From: Cyanobacteria bacterium SZAS LIN-3
GTDB taxonomy: Bacteria; Cyanobacteriota; Vampirovibrionia; Obscuribacterales; Obscuribacteraceae
Length of the DNA stretch: 49,052 nt
Reading direction: 5' to 3'
NCBI GenBank assembly: GCA_018266215.1
Contig: JAFEAV010000049.1
Coordinates: 1 to 49,052, forward strand
Part shown: positions 23,548 through 32,600 of the stretch, piece after piece
Position numbering within the stretch: the stretch's first letter is position 1
How the letters are laid out: each line of letters opens with the position of its first letter
Program-made: the position numbers and the translations under genes
The notes under the pieces: model-generated
What the model was told of the DNA's origin: nothing
Databases searched by the model: none
The model's input: only the letters and a program-made list of their open reading frames with translations

Positions 23548-25669
23548 GCTCTTCCGGACTTACGCCCTTCATTGTCAGGTTGACGCGATTGCGATCATCA
23601 ATTTCTTTAACCTTGACAATCACTTTCTGGCCTACGGCGACAACATCTTCCACCTTCTCCACCCGGCGATTTTCCAGCTGGCTGATGTGAACCATGCCTT
23701 CTTTACCGGGCAATACTTCAACGAAGGCACCGACCGGAATTATGCGGGTAACTTTACCGAGATAAACCACACCGGGCTCAACGCGCTTTACCAGGTTGAG
23801 AATCCAGGTTTTGGCAGCTTCGCCGCCTTCCGAATCCACAGATCCGATACGCACTGTGCCGTCATCTTCGATGTCGATGGTGGCGCCGGTCTCTTCGATG
23901 ATGCGGCGGATCATCTTACCGCCGGGTCCAATCACCGTACCGATATCTTCTTGATTAATGGTGATGGTGAGGATGCGAGGAGCCCACTTGGACAGTTCGG
24001 GACGGGGAGCGGGCATCACAGCTTCCATTTTTTCCAGGATGTGGATGCGGCCCTGTCTGGCCTGTTCAAGGGCGATCTTCATGATTTCCAGCGAGATGCC
24101 TTCGATCTTGATGTCCATCTGCAGAGCGGTGATGCCTTCCTTGGAACCGGTGACTTTGAAGTCCATGTCGCCGAGGAAGTCTTCCAGGCCCTGGATGTCG
24201 GAGAGGATGGCGAACTTCTCGCCTTCCAGAATGAGACCCATGGCGATACCGCCGATAGCGCACTTGAGCGGCACGCCGGCATCCATCAAGGAGAGCGAAG
24301 AACCGCAGGTGGAGGCCATCGATGTACTGCCGTTCGATTCCAGAACTTCGGAAACGACGCGGATAACGTAAGGGAATTCATCCTGCGAGGGCAGCACGGG
24401 CATCAGTGCGCGCTCGGCCAGGGCACCGTGACCGATTTCACGACGGCCGGGGCCGCGCATCGGCTTGACTTCACCGACTGAGAAACCGGGGAAATTGTAG
24501 TGGTGCATGTAGCGCTTTTCGGTCTGGGGATCGATCGAGTCCAGACGCTGGGCATCGGCTCCGATACCAAGGGTGGCGACCGAAAGCACCTGGGTGGTGC
24601 CGCGGGTGAAAAGGCCCGTGCCATGAGCTCTGGGCAATACTCCGCATTCGACGGTTATCGGTCTGATTTCGTTGCACTTACGGCCGTCGGCACGACGACC
24701 GGTTTCCAGCACCTGAGCACGCATCAAGTCGGCTTCGTAGTATTCCAGAGCGTTCTTGATGTAGCTATCGGAGAGCTTGCGCACTTCATGTTCTTCGGCC
24801 AATTCGGCAATCGCCGCTTTGACGTCGTTGAATGCTTTTTCAATCAAATTGGAGCGCACCATCTTGTCGGTGACGCCGTCCATGGAGGCCTTGAGCGTTT
24901 CGGTGCAATGCTGCTTGAGCATGTCTTTCAGCTCGGCGTTGGGCGTGGGGGCTTCAAAAGGTTTCTTTTCCTTGCCCAGCTCGCGGCAGAACTGTTTCTG
25001 CGACTGCACCATGCGTTTGATGATCTGGTGAGCGTAGTCAATAGCGGCCAGGATGTCTTTTTCAGATACCAGGTCACAACCGGCTTCAACCATCATGATT
25101 GAGTTTTCGGTGCCGGCCACTACCAGGTCGATGTCCGAGTTTTCCATTTCGCTGTAGGTCGGATTAGCGATCATGCGGCCTTCGATACGACCGACGCGCA
25201 CGGCGCCAATCGGTCCGGAGAAAGGCAGACCGGCCAGTTCGATGGCGAAGGAAGCGCCCAGGATGGCCAGGGTATCCGGGGGATTTTCCATATCGGCGCT
25301 CATTGTGGTGGCCACAACTTGCACATCATTCATATATCCCTCTTTAAAGAGAGGGCGGATTGGTCTGTCGATCAGACGGCAGGTAAGAATGGCTTTGTCC
25401 GGAGCGCGACCTTCGCGGCGTCCGAAGCTTCCGGGGATACGGCCGACTGCGTAGAGCTTTTCTTCATAGTCTACGAGCAGGGGGAAATAGCCAAGGTCGC
25501 GGGGGGTTTTGCTTTCGGTGCAGGTGACCAGGACCATGGTGTCACCACAATAAACTTCGACGGCACCGTTAGCTTGCTTGGCCGTGCGACCGGTTTTGAT
25601 AGTGATTGTTTTGCCATCGACAACAATTTCTGTTTCTTTGATCGTGGCAGTAATATTTTCGGTTTGCAT
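23519..25669 (-). CDS. pnp: Polyribonucleotide nucleotidyltransferase (PNPase)
   Basis: 716-residue 3'-to-5' phosphorolytic exoribonuclease, a trimeric enzyme of RNA decay and tailing. Domain order: first RNase PH core (about 10-140), an all-helical linker (about 240-310), second RNase PH core (about 320-540, with EVLESNGSTSMASTCGSSLSLMDAGVPL and DIQGLEDFLGDMDFKVTGS), KH domain with IGPGGKMIRRI (about 570-620) and S1 domain (about 630-700). Length is normal. ATG at 25669 follows AAGGAA. It lies downstream of rpsO, the usual order, with a hairpin at 25749-25770 in its leader that may serve RNase III cleavage and autoregulation as in other bacteria. Confidence 0.97.
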   Translation of the reverse strand: MQTENITATIKETEIVVDGKTITIKTGRTAKQANGAVEVYCGDTMVLVTCTESKTPRDLGYFPLLVDYEEKLYAVGRIPGSFGRREGRAPDKAILTCRLIDRPIRPLFKEGYMNDVQVVATTMSADMENPPDTLAILGASFAIELAGLPFSGPIGAVRVGRIEGRMIANPTYSEMENSDIDLVVAGTENSIMMVEAGCDLVSEKDILAAIDYAHQIIKRMVQSQKQFCRELGKEKKPFEAPTPNAELKDMLKQHCTETLKASMDGVTDKMVRSNLIEKAFNDVKAAIAELAEEHEVRKLSDSYIKNALEYYEADLMRAQVLETGRRADGRKCNEIRPITVECGVLPRAHGTGLFTRGTTQVLSVATLGIGADAQRLDSIDPQTEKRYMHHYNFPGFSVGEVKPMRGPGRREIGHGALAERALMPVLPSQDEFPYVIRVVSEVLESNGSTSMASTCGSSLSLMDAGVPLKCAIGGIAMGLILEGEKFAILSDIQGLEDFLGDMDFKVTGSKEGITALQMDIKIEGISLEIMKIALEQARQGRIHILEKMEAVMPAPRPELSKWAPRILTITINQEDIGTVIGPGGKMIRRIIEETGATIDIEDDGTVRIGSVDSEGGEAAKTWILNLVKRVEPGVVYLGKVTRIIPVGAFVEVLPGKEGMVHISQLENRRVEKVEDVVAVGQKVIVKVKEIDDRNRVNLTMKGVSPEEREPFEKLLN

Positions 25670-25748
25670 ACTTTTTCCTTATACGCGAATCCAGGACAAG
25701 CTCAAAAGCTCAGTCCCGGGTGATAGCTCTATGGCAAAACACGTTCTG

Positions 25749-25770
25749 GTCGGCGCCAAAAGGGCGCGAC
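25749..25770 (-). promoter_or_regulatory. Stem-loop in the pnp leader
   Basis: On the minus strand GTC-GCGCC, a five-base loop, then GGCGC-c-GAC form an eight-pair stem with one bulged base. It sits about 80 bases before the pnp start. In enterobacteria such a hairpin is cut by RNase III so PNPase can repress its own mRNA; the same use here is inference. Confidence 0.5.
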
Positions 25771-25790
25771 GCCAGTACCGGTTTTGAGAC

Positions 25791-25819
25791 AAAAAAGGCG
25801 AGCGCTTGCGCCCGCCTTT
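25791..25819 (-). terminator. Intrinsic terminator after rpsO
   Basis: Read on the minus strand: AAAGGCG-g-GCG, a four-base loop, CGC-t-CGCC then TTTTTT. It starts 15 bases after the rpsO stop. Some readthrough is expected because pnp usually shares the transcript. Confidence 0.8.
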
Positions 25820-25834
25820 GATATAACCAGGTAA

Positions 25835-26104
25835 CTAGCGCCTCAGACCAAGCTTCTCGATGAGCTTTCTGTAGCGTTCGTTTTCTTCCTTCGCCAGATA
25901 TTGCAGAAGGCGGCGACGTTTGCCAACCATCATCAACAGACCGCGGCGGCTGTGAAAATCTTTTGAGTGTTCTTTCAAATGCTCGGTCAACTGATTGATA
26001 CGTTCAGTGAGCATGGCCACCTGGACTTCCGGCGAACCGGTGTCCTTGCCGTGTGTCTGGTGGCTCGAAATAAGTTCTTGTTTCTTTTCTGCTAAAAGTG
26101 GCAT
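25835..26104 (-). CDS. rpsO: 30S ribosomal protein S15
   Basis: 89-residue primary 16S rRNA binding protein that nucleates the 30S platform. The full family sequence is visible: HGKDTGSPEVQVAMLTERIN, LTEHLKEHSKDFHSRRGL and VGKRRRLLQYLAKEENERY, ending KLGLRR. The ATG at 26104 gives the standard length; a longer frame to 26242 has no RBS and non-conserved sequence. It is followed by a terminator and pnp, the common rpsO-pnp order. Confidence 0.97.
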   Translation of the reverse strand: MPLLAEKKQELISSHQTHGKDTGSPEVQVAMLTERINQLTEHLKEHSKDFHSRRGLLMMVGKRRRLLQYLAKEENERYRKLIEKLGLRR

Positions 26105-26283
26105 TACTTCTTTCCGTCTTTTCCTTGAGATGTCTCTTGTGTTATCCGATTTTTTTGTCGTTGGTAGATAATAGCATATCCATAGCCCATACCTGAGGCC
26201 GGGCGGGTTTGAGCCCGCTTGATTTCCACGAATCGTCCGCAAATTTTTCTCATTTAGTCTTTAGCGAGTGCCATAAATAAGTA

Positions 26284-27063
26284 GTGAAAAAGTTCCGAAT
26301 CCGCGACCTGCTGCTGAAATACCCACTACTTGACAAAGCTCGGGTGCATGGCTTTGCCGCCTTCTTTCGCTATGGTTTGTTCTTTTACGATACGTCATAT
26401 CGACGACTGGCCGTCATCCCCGAAGCTGCCAAGGACTATGTCGCCACCGCCGGCTCCTGGGGCTCCAAACCGGGCGCCCTTAACAGTCTGAAACCAGCGG
26501 TATACGCCTACTTCCACGGCCACATGCATGTCCTTCTCGGCCTCACGCCGCGCGAACGGCTGACTCTGATTGTCAGTAATAGTCGCGACGGCGAAATGAT
26601 CGCCCGGGCCGCCGAAGACATGGGCTACCAGGTGGCCCGGGGCTCGCGCACCGAAGGCGGAGTTAAAGGCGCCCTCAAGCTTCTCGGCGCCGCCGGCAGC
26701 GATCGCAGCATATTGTTTCCCGTGGACGGTCCCCGGGGGCCGCGCCATGTAGTCAAGCCCGAGGTCATCCGCATCGCCCAGCTGGCCGGCCTGCCCATCA
26801 TCCCCGTCGTGGCCAGACCCAGGACGATGGATAAGATGATGAAGTCCTGGGACCACTACAACTGCCCGTATATGCATTCATTGATGGTTTACATATACGG
26901 GGCGCCAATCGACGTCAGCCGCCTGGAAAACACTCAAAAAGAGGGTGATAAGGAGGCCGAAATAGAGGCCCTGCGGCTGGAACTGGAGACATACATGCTG
27001 GCACTGTCCGGGGTGGCCGAAACCTTCTTTAATAAGGACGTTTACGACGATTACCTGGACTAG
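26284..27063 (+). CDS. DUF374 lysophospholipid acyltransferase family protein
   Basis: 259-residue DUF374 protein, related to the LPLAT acyltransferases. Conserved blocks: the histidine motif FHGHMHVLLG near 77-86, NSRDGEMIARAAEDMGYQVARGS (about 99-121), the GG of TEGGVKGALKLL and the family signature DGPRGPRHVVKP (148-159), followed by AGLPIIPV. The family is thought to add acyl groups to lipid A-type or phospholipid precursors at the inner membrane. No TM segment is obvious beyond a weakly hydrophobic N-terminus. The start is GTG at 26284; an AT-rich CATAAATAA at 26272-26280 is so close that the mRNA may be leaderless. It is divergent from rpsO. Confidence 0.86.
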   Translation: MKKFRIRDLLLKYPLLDKARVHGFAAFFRYGLFFYDTSYRRLAVIPEAAKDYVATAGSWGSKPGALNSLKPAVYAYFHGHMHVLLGLTPRERLTLIVSNSRDGEMIARAAEDMGYQVARGSRTEGGVKGALKLLGAAGSDRSILFPVDGPRGPRHVVKPEVIRIAQLAGLPIIPVVARPRTMDKMMKSWDHYNCPYMHSLMVYIYGAPIDVSRLENTQKEGDKEAEIEALRLELETYMLALSGVAETFFNKDVYDDYLD

Positions 27064-27161
27064 GCTTGAAATATAAATTAACCAACATTGGCCCGGTGCT
27101 GGGGAAATGACTTTGCTCGGTCTTGTAGTATTTATACCGATGGAGACGGTCAGGAGGACCT

Positions 27162-27437
27162 ATGGCTGATGTAAAGATAAACGTGTATACCCCCGCCGGC
27201 AAACACGTTGGTTATTTTCTCAACCCTGGCCTCAAGTCTTATCCCGAGGGCGATTATGAGATCCACGGCGATTTTTATGACATTGATGGCGAACGGGTGA
27301 TGAAACTGGAGTTCAATCCCCAGACACTGCCCTATTCCTGCGATATTTCCAGCCTCACGGCCGGACACAAGAAGCTGACCAGCTGCTATGTGCAGCGCGG
27401 TCGTCAGCCTGTCCTGATGAGTGGCCGCGGAGCCTGA
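27162..27437 (+). CDS. Hypothetical 91-residue protein
   Basis: Unrecognised small soluble protein that looks all-beta: short strands DVKINVYT, KHVGYFLNP, YEIHGDFYDIDGERVMKLEF, CDISSLTAGHKKLTSCYVQRG. Two Cys (about 60 and 75). The start is certain: ATG at 27162, five bases after AGGAGG. A strong terminator follows 12 bases after the stop, so it is the end of its transcript. It might be co-transcribed with the DUF374 gene (98 bases upstream) or have its own promoter near the TTTATACC at 27131. Confidence 0.78.
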   Translation: MADVKINVYTPAGKHVGYFLNPGLKSYPEGDYEIHGDFYDIDGERVMKLEFNPQTLPYSCDISSLTAGHKKLTSCYVQRGRQPVLMSGRGA

Positions 27438-27448
27438 TTGCAAAACAA

Positions 27449-27482
27449 AAGAGCAGCGGCGGAGGGTTTGCCGGCTGCTCTT
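27449..27482 (+). terminator. Intrinsic terminator after the 91-residue protein gene
   Basis: Nine-pair stem AAGAGCAGC / GCTGCTCTT extended by GGC/GCC with one bulged G, then CTTGTTATT. Strong GC stem, moderate T-tail. Confidence 0.8.
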
Positions 27483-27670
27483 CTTGTTATTACCTTGCGG
27501 AACCTAGCGTACTCTTCTTCCGAGGCTGGGGGGCTTGGTGAGGGTCAGGGTCAACTATTTCTGTCCCGCAGGTATTTGTTCAAGGCGCCCAATGGCTGAT
27601 CGAGTGCCCATATTGCTGTTATAGCAGTCGCCAACTGAGGGCATCCTATAGGGAGGGGCATAAGTTTCTA

Positions 27671-27705
27671 TTGGCTTTCTTATGTTAGGTTGGTACTTTA
27701 AGTAC
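27671..27705 (+). promoter_or_regulatory. Promoter with overlapping palindrome, upstream of LuxR-type regulator
   Basis: TTGGCT (27671-27676) and TACTTT (27694-27699) are 17 bases apart. A perfect inverted repeat GTACTT-T-AAGTAC (27693-27705) covers the -10 box and likely transcription start, a classical position for a repressor or autoregulator site. The regulator gene starts 29 bases further on. Confidence 0.5.
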
Positions 27706-27734
27706 AGAAAACTGAGGTCTCATAAGGGCGAGAT

Positions 27735-29021
27735 TTGGACAGGGATGTAAATCAAGCTAATGAAGTGGCGGTCGCTGAGGGCTTTCACCGTGAGCGCCGG
27801 GTACTTTTGATTGAGCCGGTCGAAAAAGACATGCTCCTGATGAAGGACGCGATTTTGTCCCAGAGTCCACTTTACGACGTGGATTTTGCCATGGACTCCG
27901 CCGAGGCCCAGGCCAAGGTGAAAGACCGGAGCTATGACGTGCTCGTGGTGGACAACGACCTGCCCGGCGCCAGCGGCGAAGAGCTAGTGCGTAACCTGGC
28001 CAAGCTGGTACCCAATTGCCCGATAATTGTGGTCACCGAGGTGGACTCCCCCGGTCTGGCCCTGAAGCTGCTTCTGGCCGGAGCCAGTGACTATCTGGCA
28101 AAATTCGGCGAGTTTCAGAAGTTTCTGCCCCGCATGATCACGACTAATCTGCACCGGGCGATCATTATTGAAAATCTCAAGGAAATGTACGACCGCCTTG
28201 AGCAATCCTCCCGGGACGAAGCCCTGATGAACCGCTTCATCATGAGTATTCACGGCTCGCTCGACCAGTCGGACATCCTCGAAAGAGCCACCCAGAGCTT
28301 GCTCGCTGAGTTCAAAGCCTCGCGCGCTCTGGTTTGTTTGATCGGTGATCCCGACAATACAATGCGCATCGCCAGCCAGGTCAACCGCGATAATCTCAAT
28401 CCTTTTTCGGACAAGAGTGTGCTCTTTTCCAAATATCACGACCTCCTCCTCGATGTCGGAGAACGTCGCCCGCTGGTCGTCTTGCAGGACGACACCTATG
28501 CTTTTGCCAAGGACGTGAAGTCCGAGCTGATCAAGCACCACATCCAATCCATGGTTATGGTGCCCCTGCTTTATCGCGGTAAGCTGCTCGGGCTCTTGCA
28601 TCTGGACGAGCACAAGGTAGCAAGACTATGGACGGCGCGCGACATCAATCTCCTCTCGCGCATCGCAAACCAGCTGGCCATCGCACTGGCGCAGGCGAAG
28701 CTCTATCAAATCGTGGAAACGCAAAGCACTTCCATCAGCAAGCTAACCGACCTCTGCAGCCAGCTGACGCAGGTGGTGGCAAGCACAAAGGAAATGACCG
28801 AGCGCACCGAAAGCCATGAGAAAGTACGTATCAAGCTTTCGACAAGAGAGATTGAAGTTCTGAAAAAAGTGGCTCTCGGCCTGTCCAATAAAGAAATTGC
28901 CGAGGAACTGCACATCACCGAAGGCACCACCGAAGTGCATGTCTCCAGACTGCGCAAGAAACTAAATCTGGGCACCCGCGCCGCGCTTGTGCGCTATGCC
29001 TACGAAAATCATCTCTCCTGA
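27735..29021 (+). CDS. Response regulator: receiver-GAF-LuxR HTH
   Basis: 428 residues. An atypical N-terminal receiver (about 22-145) has Asp73 in VVDNDLPG as phospho-acceptor, Thr101 and Lys123; the usual acidic pair near the start is reduced to LIEP. A GAF sensor domain covers about 170-315, a short helical linker (330-355) follows, and residues 367-428 are a NarL/FixJ-type HTH with STREIEVLKKVALGLSNKEIAEEL and TEVHVSRLRKKLNLG. The protein thus joins phosphorylation and small-molecule sensing to DNA binding. The start is TTG at 27735 (AAGGGCG upstream). No cognate kinase is adjacent. Its promoter carries a palindrome it might bind itself. Confidence 0.88.
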   Translation: MDRDVNQANEVAVAEGFHRERRVLLIEPVEKDMLLMKDAILSQSPLYDVDFAMDSAEAQAKVKDRSYDVLVVDNDLPGASGEELVRNLAKLVPNCPIIVVTEVDSPGLALKLLLAGASDYLAKFGEFQKFLPRMITTNLHRAIIIENLKEMYDRLEQSSRDEALMNRFIMSIHGSLDQSDILERATQSLLAEFKASRALVCLIGDPDNTMRIASQVNRDNLNPFSDKSVLFSKYHDLLLDVGERRPLVVLQDDTYAFAKDVKSELIKHHIQSMVMVPLLYRGKLLGLLHLDEHKVARLWTARDINLLSRIANQLAIALAQAKLYQIVETQSTSISKLTDLCSQLTQVVASTKEMTERTESHEKVRIKLSTREIEVLKKVALGLSNKEIAEELHITEGTTEVHVSRLRKKLNLGTRAALVRYAYENHLS

Positions 29022-29620
29022 TCCTGATTAACCTGCAGCTGGGCCCGCCGTCCGCCATTGGGACTTTTGTGCTTGCCGGTGGTCAATTGCAGCCAGGTGG
29101 CATGCTTGAGCTGATTGATGCGCCCGTGGCGCGGTGCGCTCAAAGAGGTCTGAGCCTCGGTGAGAAGGGCTGTTTTTTCGTCTTCTTTCTTATTGAGTGA
29201 GCGTTCATAGGCCCACCATTTCTGACTGTCGGCGTCGCTGCTGTTGCGCCGACGCAAAGCCGTGCGGTAAAGCAAGAGGTAATCGTCGTTATCCGGGAAG
29301 GCGTCCTTGAGCTTTTCCAGATTAGCTACGGCATCATTAAGGTTGTTGGCTTTAAGCTGCTTCAAAGTTTTGCTCAAGAGGAACTCTTCAGACTCATTAA
29401 GAGTCTCATGGTGAATCTGCTCTGATTTAGCCACCGACCCTTCCACAGAACCAGCCTCTTGACTAACTTCCCCATCGCTATTCCCGGGGGCATCCGCCGC
29501 CGTCGGCAATGGCGCCGCCAGCAAAAGAGCCGTGAGAACGAGAGAGACCAGGCCAGGGCCGCTTATGTCATTTTTCAGAATAGTCACCAAAATAAAAGGT
29601 ATCCTCGTGTGATTTGGCAT
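29009..29620 (-). CDS. Secreted hypothetical protein with short TPR-like region
   Basis: 203 residues. Signal peptide-like N-terminus (GLVSLVLTALLLAAPLPTAADA, about 23-44). Residues 75-120 resemble one TPR pair (KTLKQLKANNLNDAVANLEKLKDAFPDN), then a basic, Gln/Asn-rich tail. No family recognised. The last 13 bases overlap the convergent LuxR-type regulator gene. The start at 29620 lacks a good RBS, so it is uncertain. It is divergent from the AsmA-like gene. Confidence 0.62.
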   Translation of the reverse strand: MPNHTRIPFILVTILKNDISGPGLVSLVLTALLLAAPLPTAADAPGNSDGEVSQEAGSVEGSVAKSEQIHHETLNESEEFLLSKTLKQLKANNLNDAVANLEKLKDAFPDNDDYLLLYRTALRRRNSSDADSQKWWAYERSLNKKEDEKTALLTEAQTSLSAPRHGRINQLKHATWLQLTTGKHKSPNGGRRAQLQVNQDQER

Positions 29621-29687
29621 AAGAGCCTATCATTATCAGGCAAGATCGACCAAACTTAAGTGTCCAGAGATAGTCAGGCGAATCGAG

Positions 29688-32600
29688 TTGTTTCAAGTCC
29701 AGGACAAAACCGAAGAAGTACGCGTGCAGGGCAACAACAGGTCGCTCTGGCTGATCGTGCGCTTCCTGGCGCTCTGGATTGGCTCTCTGGTCTTGCTCAC
29801 AATCATCGGCCTGACCGTCGACATCAACTGGACCAGACCCCGGGTGGAAGCCGCCCTGGGCGAAACGCTGCACCGCAAGATCAAGCTGGGGCCGATGCGC
29901 TGGCACCTGGGCCTGAACGGGCTGATGATCATGACCAGATCGCTCAAGATTGACGAAATGGACGGCGAGCCCTTCCTCAAATCGGGCGGCAGCAATATCG
30001 CTCTGGCTTTTATGCCGCTTCTAGCCGGCAAAATCATCGTCAAACATTTGCAGATCGATCATCCCGAAATCTACGCCGTCAAACTCAAGCCCGGCGGCTG
30101 GAATTTTGAGGATCTGCTCGATCCCAAAACCACCATCAATTTTATGCAAATCGACAGCGGTGTGGTGCACATCCTTGATGCCACAAGCGAAGCCGTGACA
30201 AAAGAAAGCATGGACTTGACCGACGTCAATTTCAAGTTTAACTGGCCTCGCAAGGGCAAGCATCTGCCTCTCTTTGCCTCCTGCACCGTCACCGAAAAAG
30301 GTGTCGAGCTAAAGCTGGACAAAACAGTCAAAGCCGTACTGCAAAAAGAACCGGAAAAGAAAGTCGCCGCCAGCGAAGGTCAGTCGCTGCCCGAGAAAGT
30401 GCGGGCCATACAAAATGTGCAGGTGGCACACGCAAAGGCCGAGGCCAGAGCCTTTGAGCCTAAGTCTCCGGTAGCGCCGGCAGTTGCCGCCAGAGCGGCG
30501 GCGTCGCCCAAACCACCGGCCACAGTCAAGATTGACGGCCTCTCAAGCACTAAAGACGCCAATCTTCTGGACACCGATTATGACCTTAACTGCACCGTCA
30601 GCGACATGCCCACGGCTGCTATGGCGCGCTTGATGACGATCGTTTCGGATGGGGAGAAAATCAAACGCAGCTTCGTGCCCAATGACAAATTAGGCACGCT
30701 CAAAGGCACGCTGCAACTGAAAGCGAAGATCAAAGGCAGCATGACCAGAGGTTTTGCCGCCGACGTCAAGGCCGATCTCAATGACGTGGAATTGCGCGGC
30801 CCCGACATTGGTCTGGTCAAAACCAAGAGTGTCACCGGGGCCGGTGGCATCAATATGAGCAAGGATCTGATCGCCTGGGACAACATACTTTTCAAACTGG
30901 GCGGCCTGGAGCTAAAAACCAGGGGCGACCTGAAAAACTGGCAGACTCAGGCCTCCACATACTCTGTTGATATGAGCGCCAAGCCGGTCAACCTCGCCAC
31001 CGTCAGCAGTGCCCTGGAGTTTAAAAGCGCCGGCGAGGAAGAAGACAAAGTCATACAAATATTCAAGACGATTTCGCTGTCGGGCAAGGCATTTTTTGAC
31101 CTGAAACTGAGCGGGGACAGGGACCAGGCCAAGCTCATTACCCAGCTGGAAGCCGAAGGTCTGCCCGTCAGTAAACTGGTCGAAGACATCGCCCCCGAGC
31201 TGGCGCCACTGCTCGTGGTCTCAGGGGTCAGTCGCAACGCCATAGTAAAAGGGCATTTCAACAGCTCAGGCGGTCGCAGGGTATCGATTCAAAACGGCAC
31301 AATCACCATACCCGACTCCACCATCAGGCTGGACGGCGAAGTCGACCTGCTGCGCGACTCCATCGATATAAAGTTTGGCCTGGAAGATTTCCCCCTCAAA
31401 AAAGCCTGGGAAAACGCCCTCAAAGACGAAGGAACCCGCAAGAAAATCGCCGATACCCTGGTCGACACCAATCCGCACAATATAGTCGTGGCCGGCTTTA
31501 TTCATGCCGACGGCAATATACTCAGGAACAGGAAAGGGACCACGGTCTCGATCGTCAGTAAGGTCCATGACGGCGCAATCTCATACAACGACAACACCCT
31601 CGATACGACAGGCATCAAGGGCACGGTAGTCTTCAAAAACGACATTGCCTCAATCGAAAACTTCACCGGTTCAATCGGCCATGGCGGCCATTTCAACCTC
31701 TCCGGCAAGGTCCTGGGACTGCTCACCAAGACACCATTTTGTCAGATTGATTTCGCCGGTACCGGCGTTAACTTCGCCCACCTGGGCTCGGTAATGAACG
31801 TATTCAAATTGAGCTTCCCCGCCATCACCGAAGGTCACCTGACCGGTACGGTTAAGTCGCTCATCATCAAAATCGCCGGCAGCCACGAACATCCAAAGGT
31901 TTACTTCAACGCGGCTCCCCAGGACGTCAGTTACCAGCCCCCCGGCCTGACCCGATCGCTCAAGGCCGTTTCGGGCAATATCATTTACGACGACGACAAA
32001 ATCAGCCTCAACAATGTCGGCATCGTCTCCCACGGCAACCGGCTGACCACAAACCTCAGCATCTACAACCTGCGCACAAAAGCCAGATTGAGCGACATCC
32101 ACGTAAAGAGTGATGGTATCGAGCTTGGTGACATCGACTATTACCTCTCATCCTCGGTCATGCCCGCAGCCCTGCGCAAATCCTACCGGGACCTTCTCAA
32201 CTCCTACAAAATCAAAAAATTGCACGGCAAAATATACGGTGACCTGGTCGTCGTACCCAAGCCCAATAACGACCTGGCCGATCTAGAAGGCGTCATCGGC
32301 TGCTACAGCGTCGGCGCCACCGTGAGCAAACTCAATCTGCCCCTGGAGCGCATGGCCGGCACCTTTGCCGCCTCCGGCAATGAACTGCTGATTCAAGATC
32401 TGAGCGGCTACATCCGCTCCACCCAATTTGAAATGAACGGCTGGGTCAAGGACTACAAGTCGTCAAACCCCCGCTGGAAAACCGAGCTGCGCGCCAATAT
32501 AGCCCCCAATGAATTTCTCGACCTGGTGCCGGCTCTGACCCAATCCTTCAGTAACGGCAAACTGCGTATCAATTCATCCGGTCCCATGTCCTTCCACTCC

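Noticed and set aside
23687..24481. 264-residue frame antisense to pnp
   Set aside because: Shadow of pnp; the sense strand encodes unmistakable PNPase motifs here.
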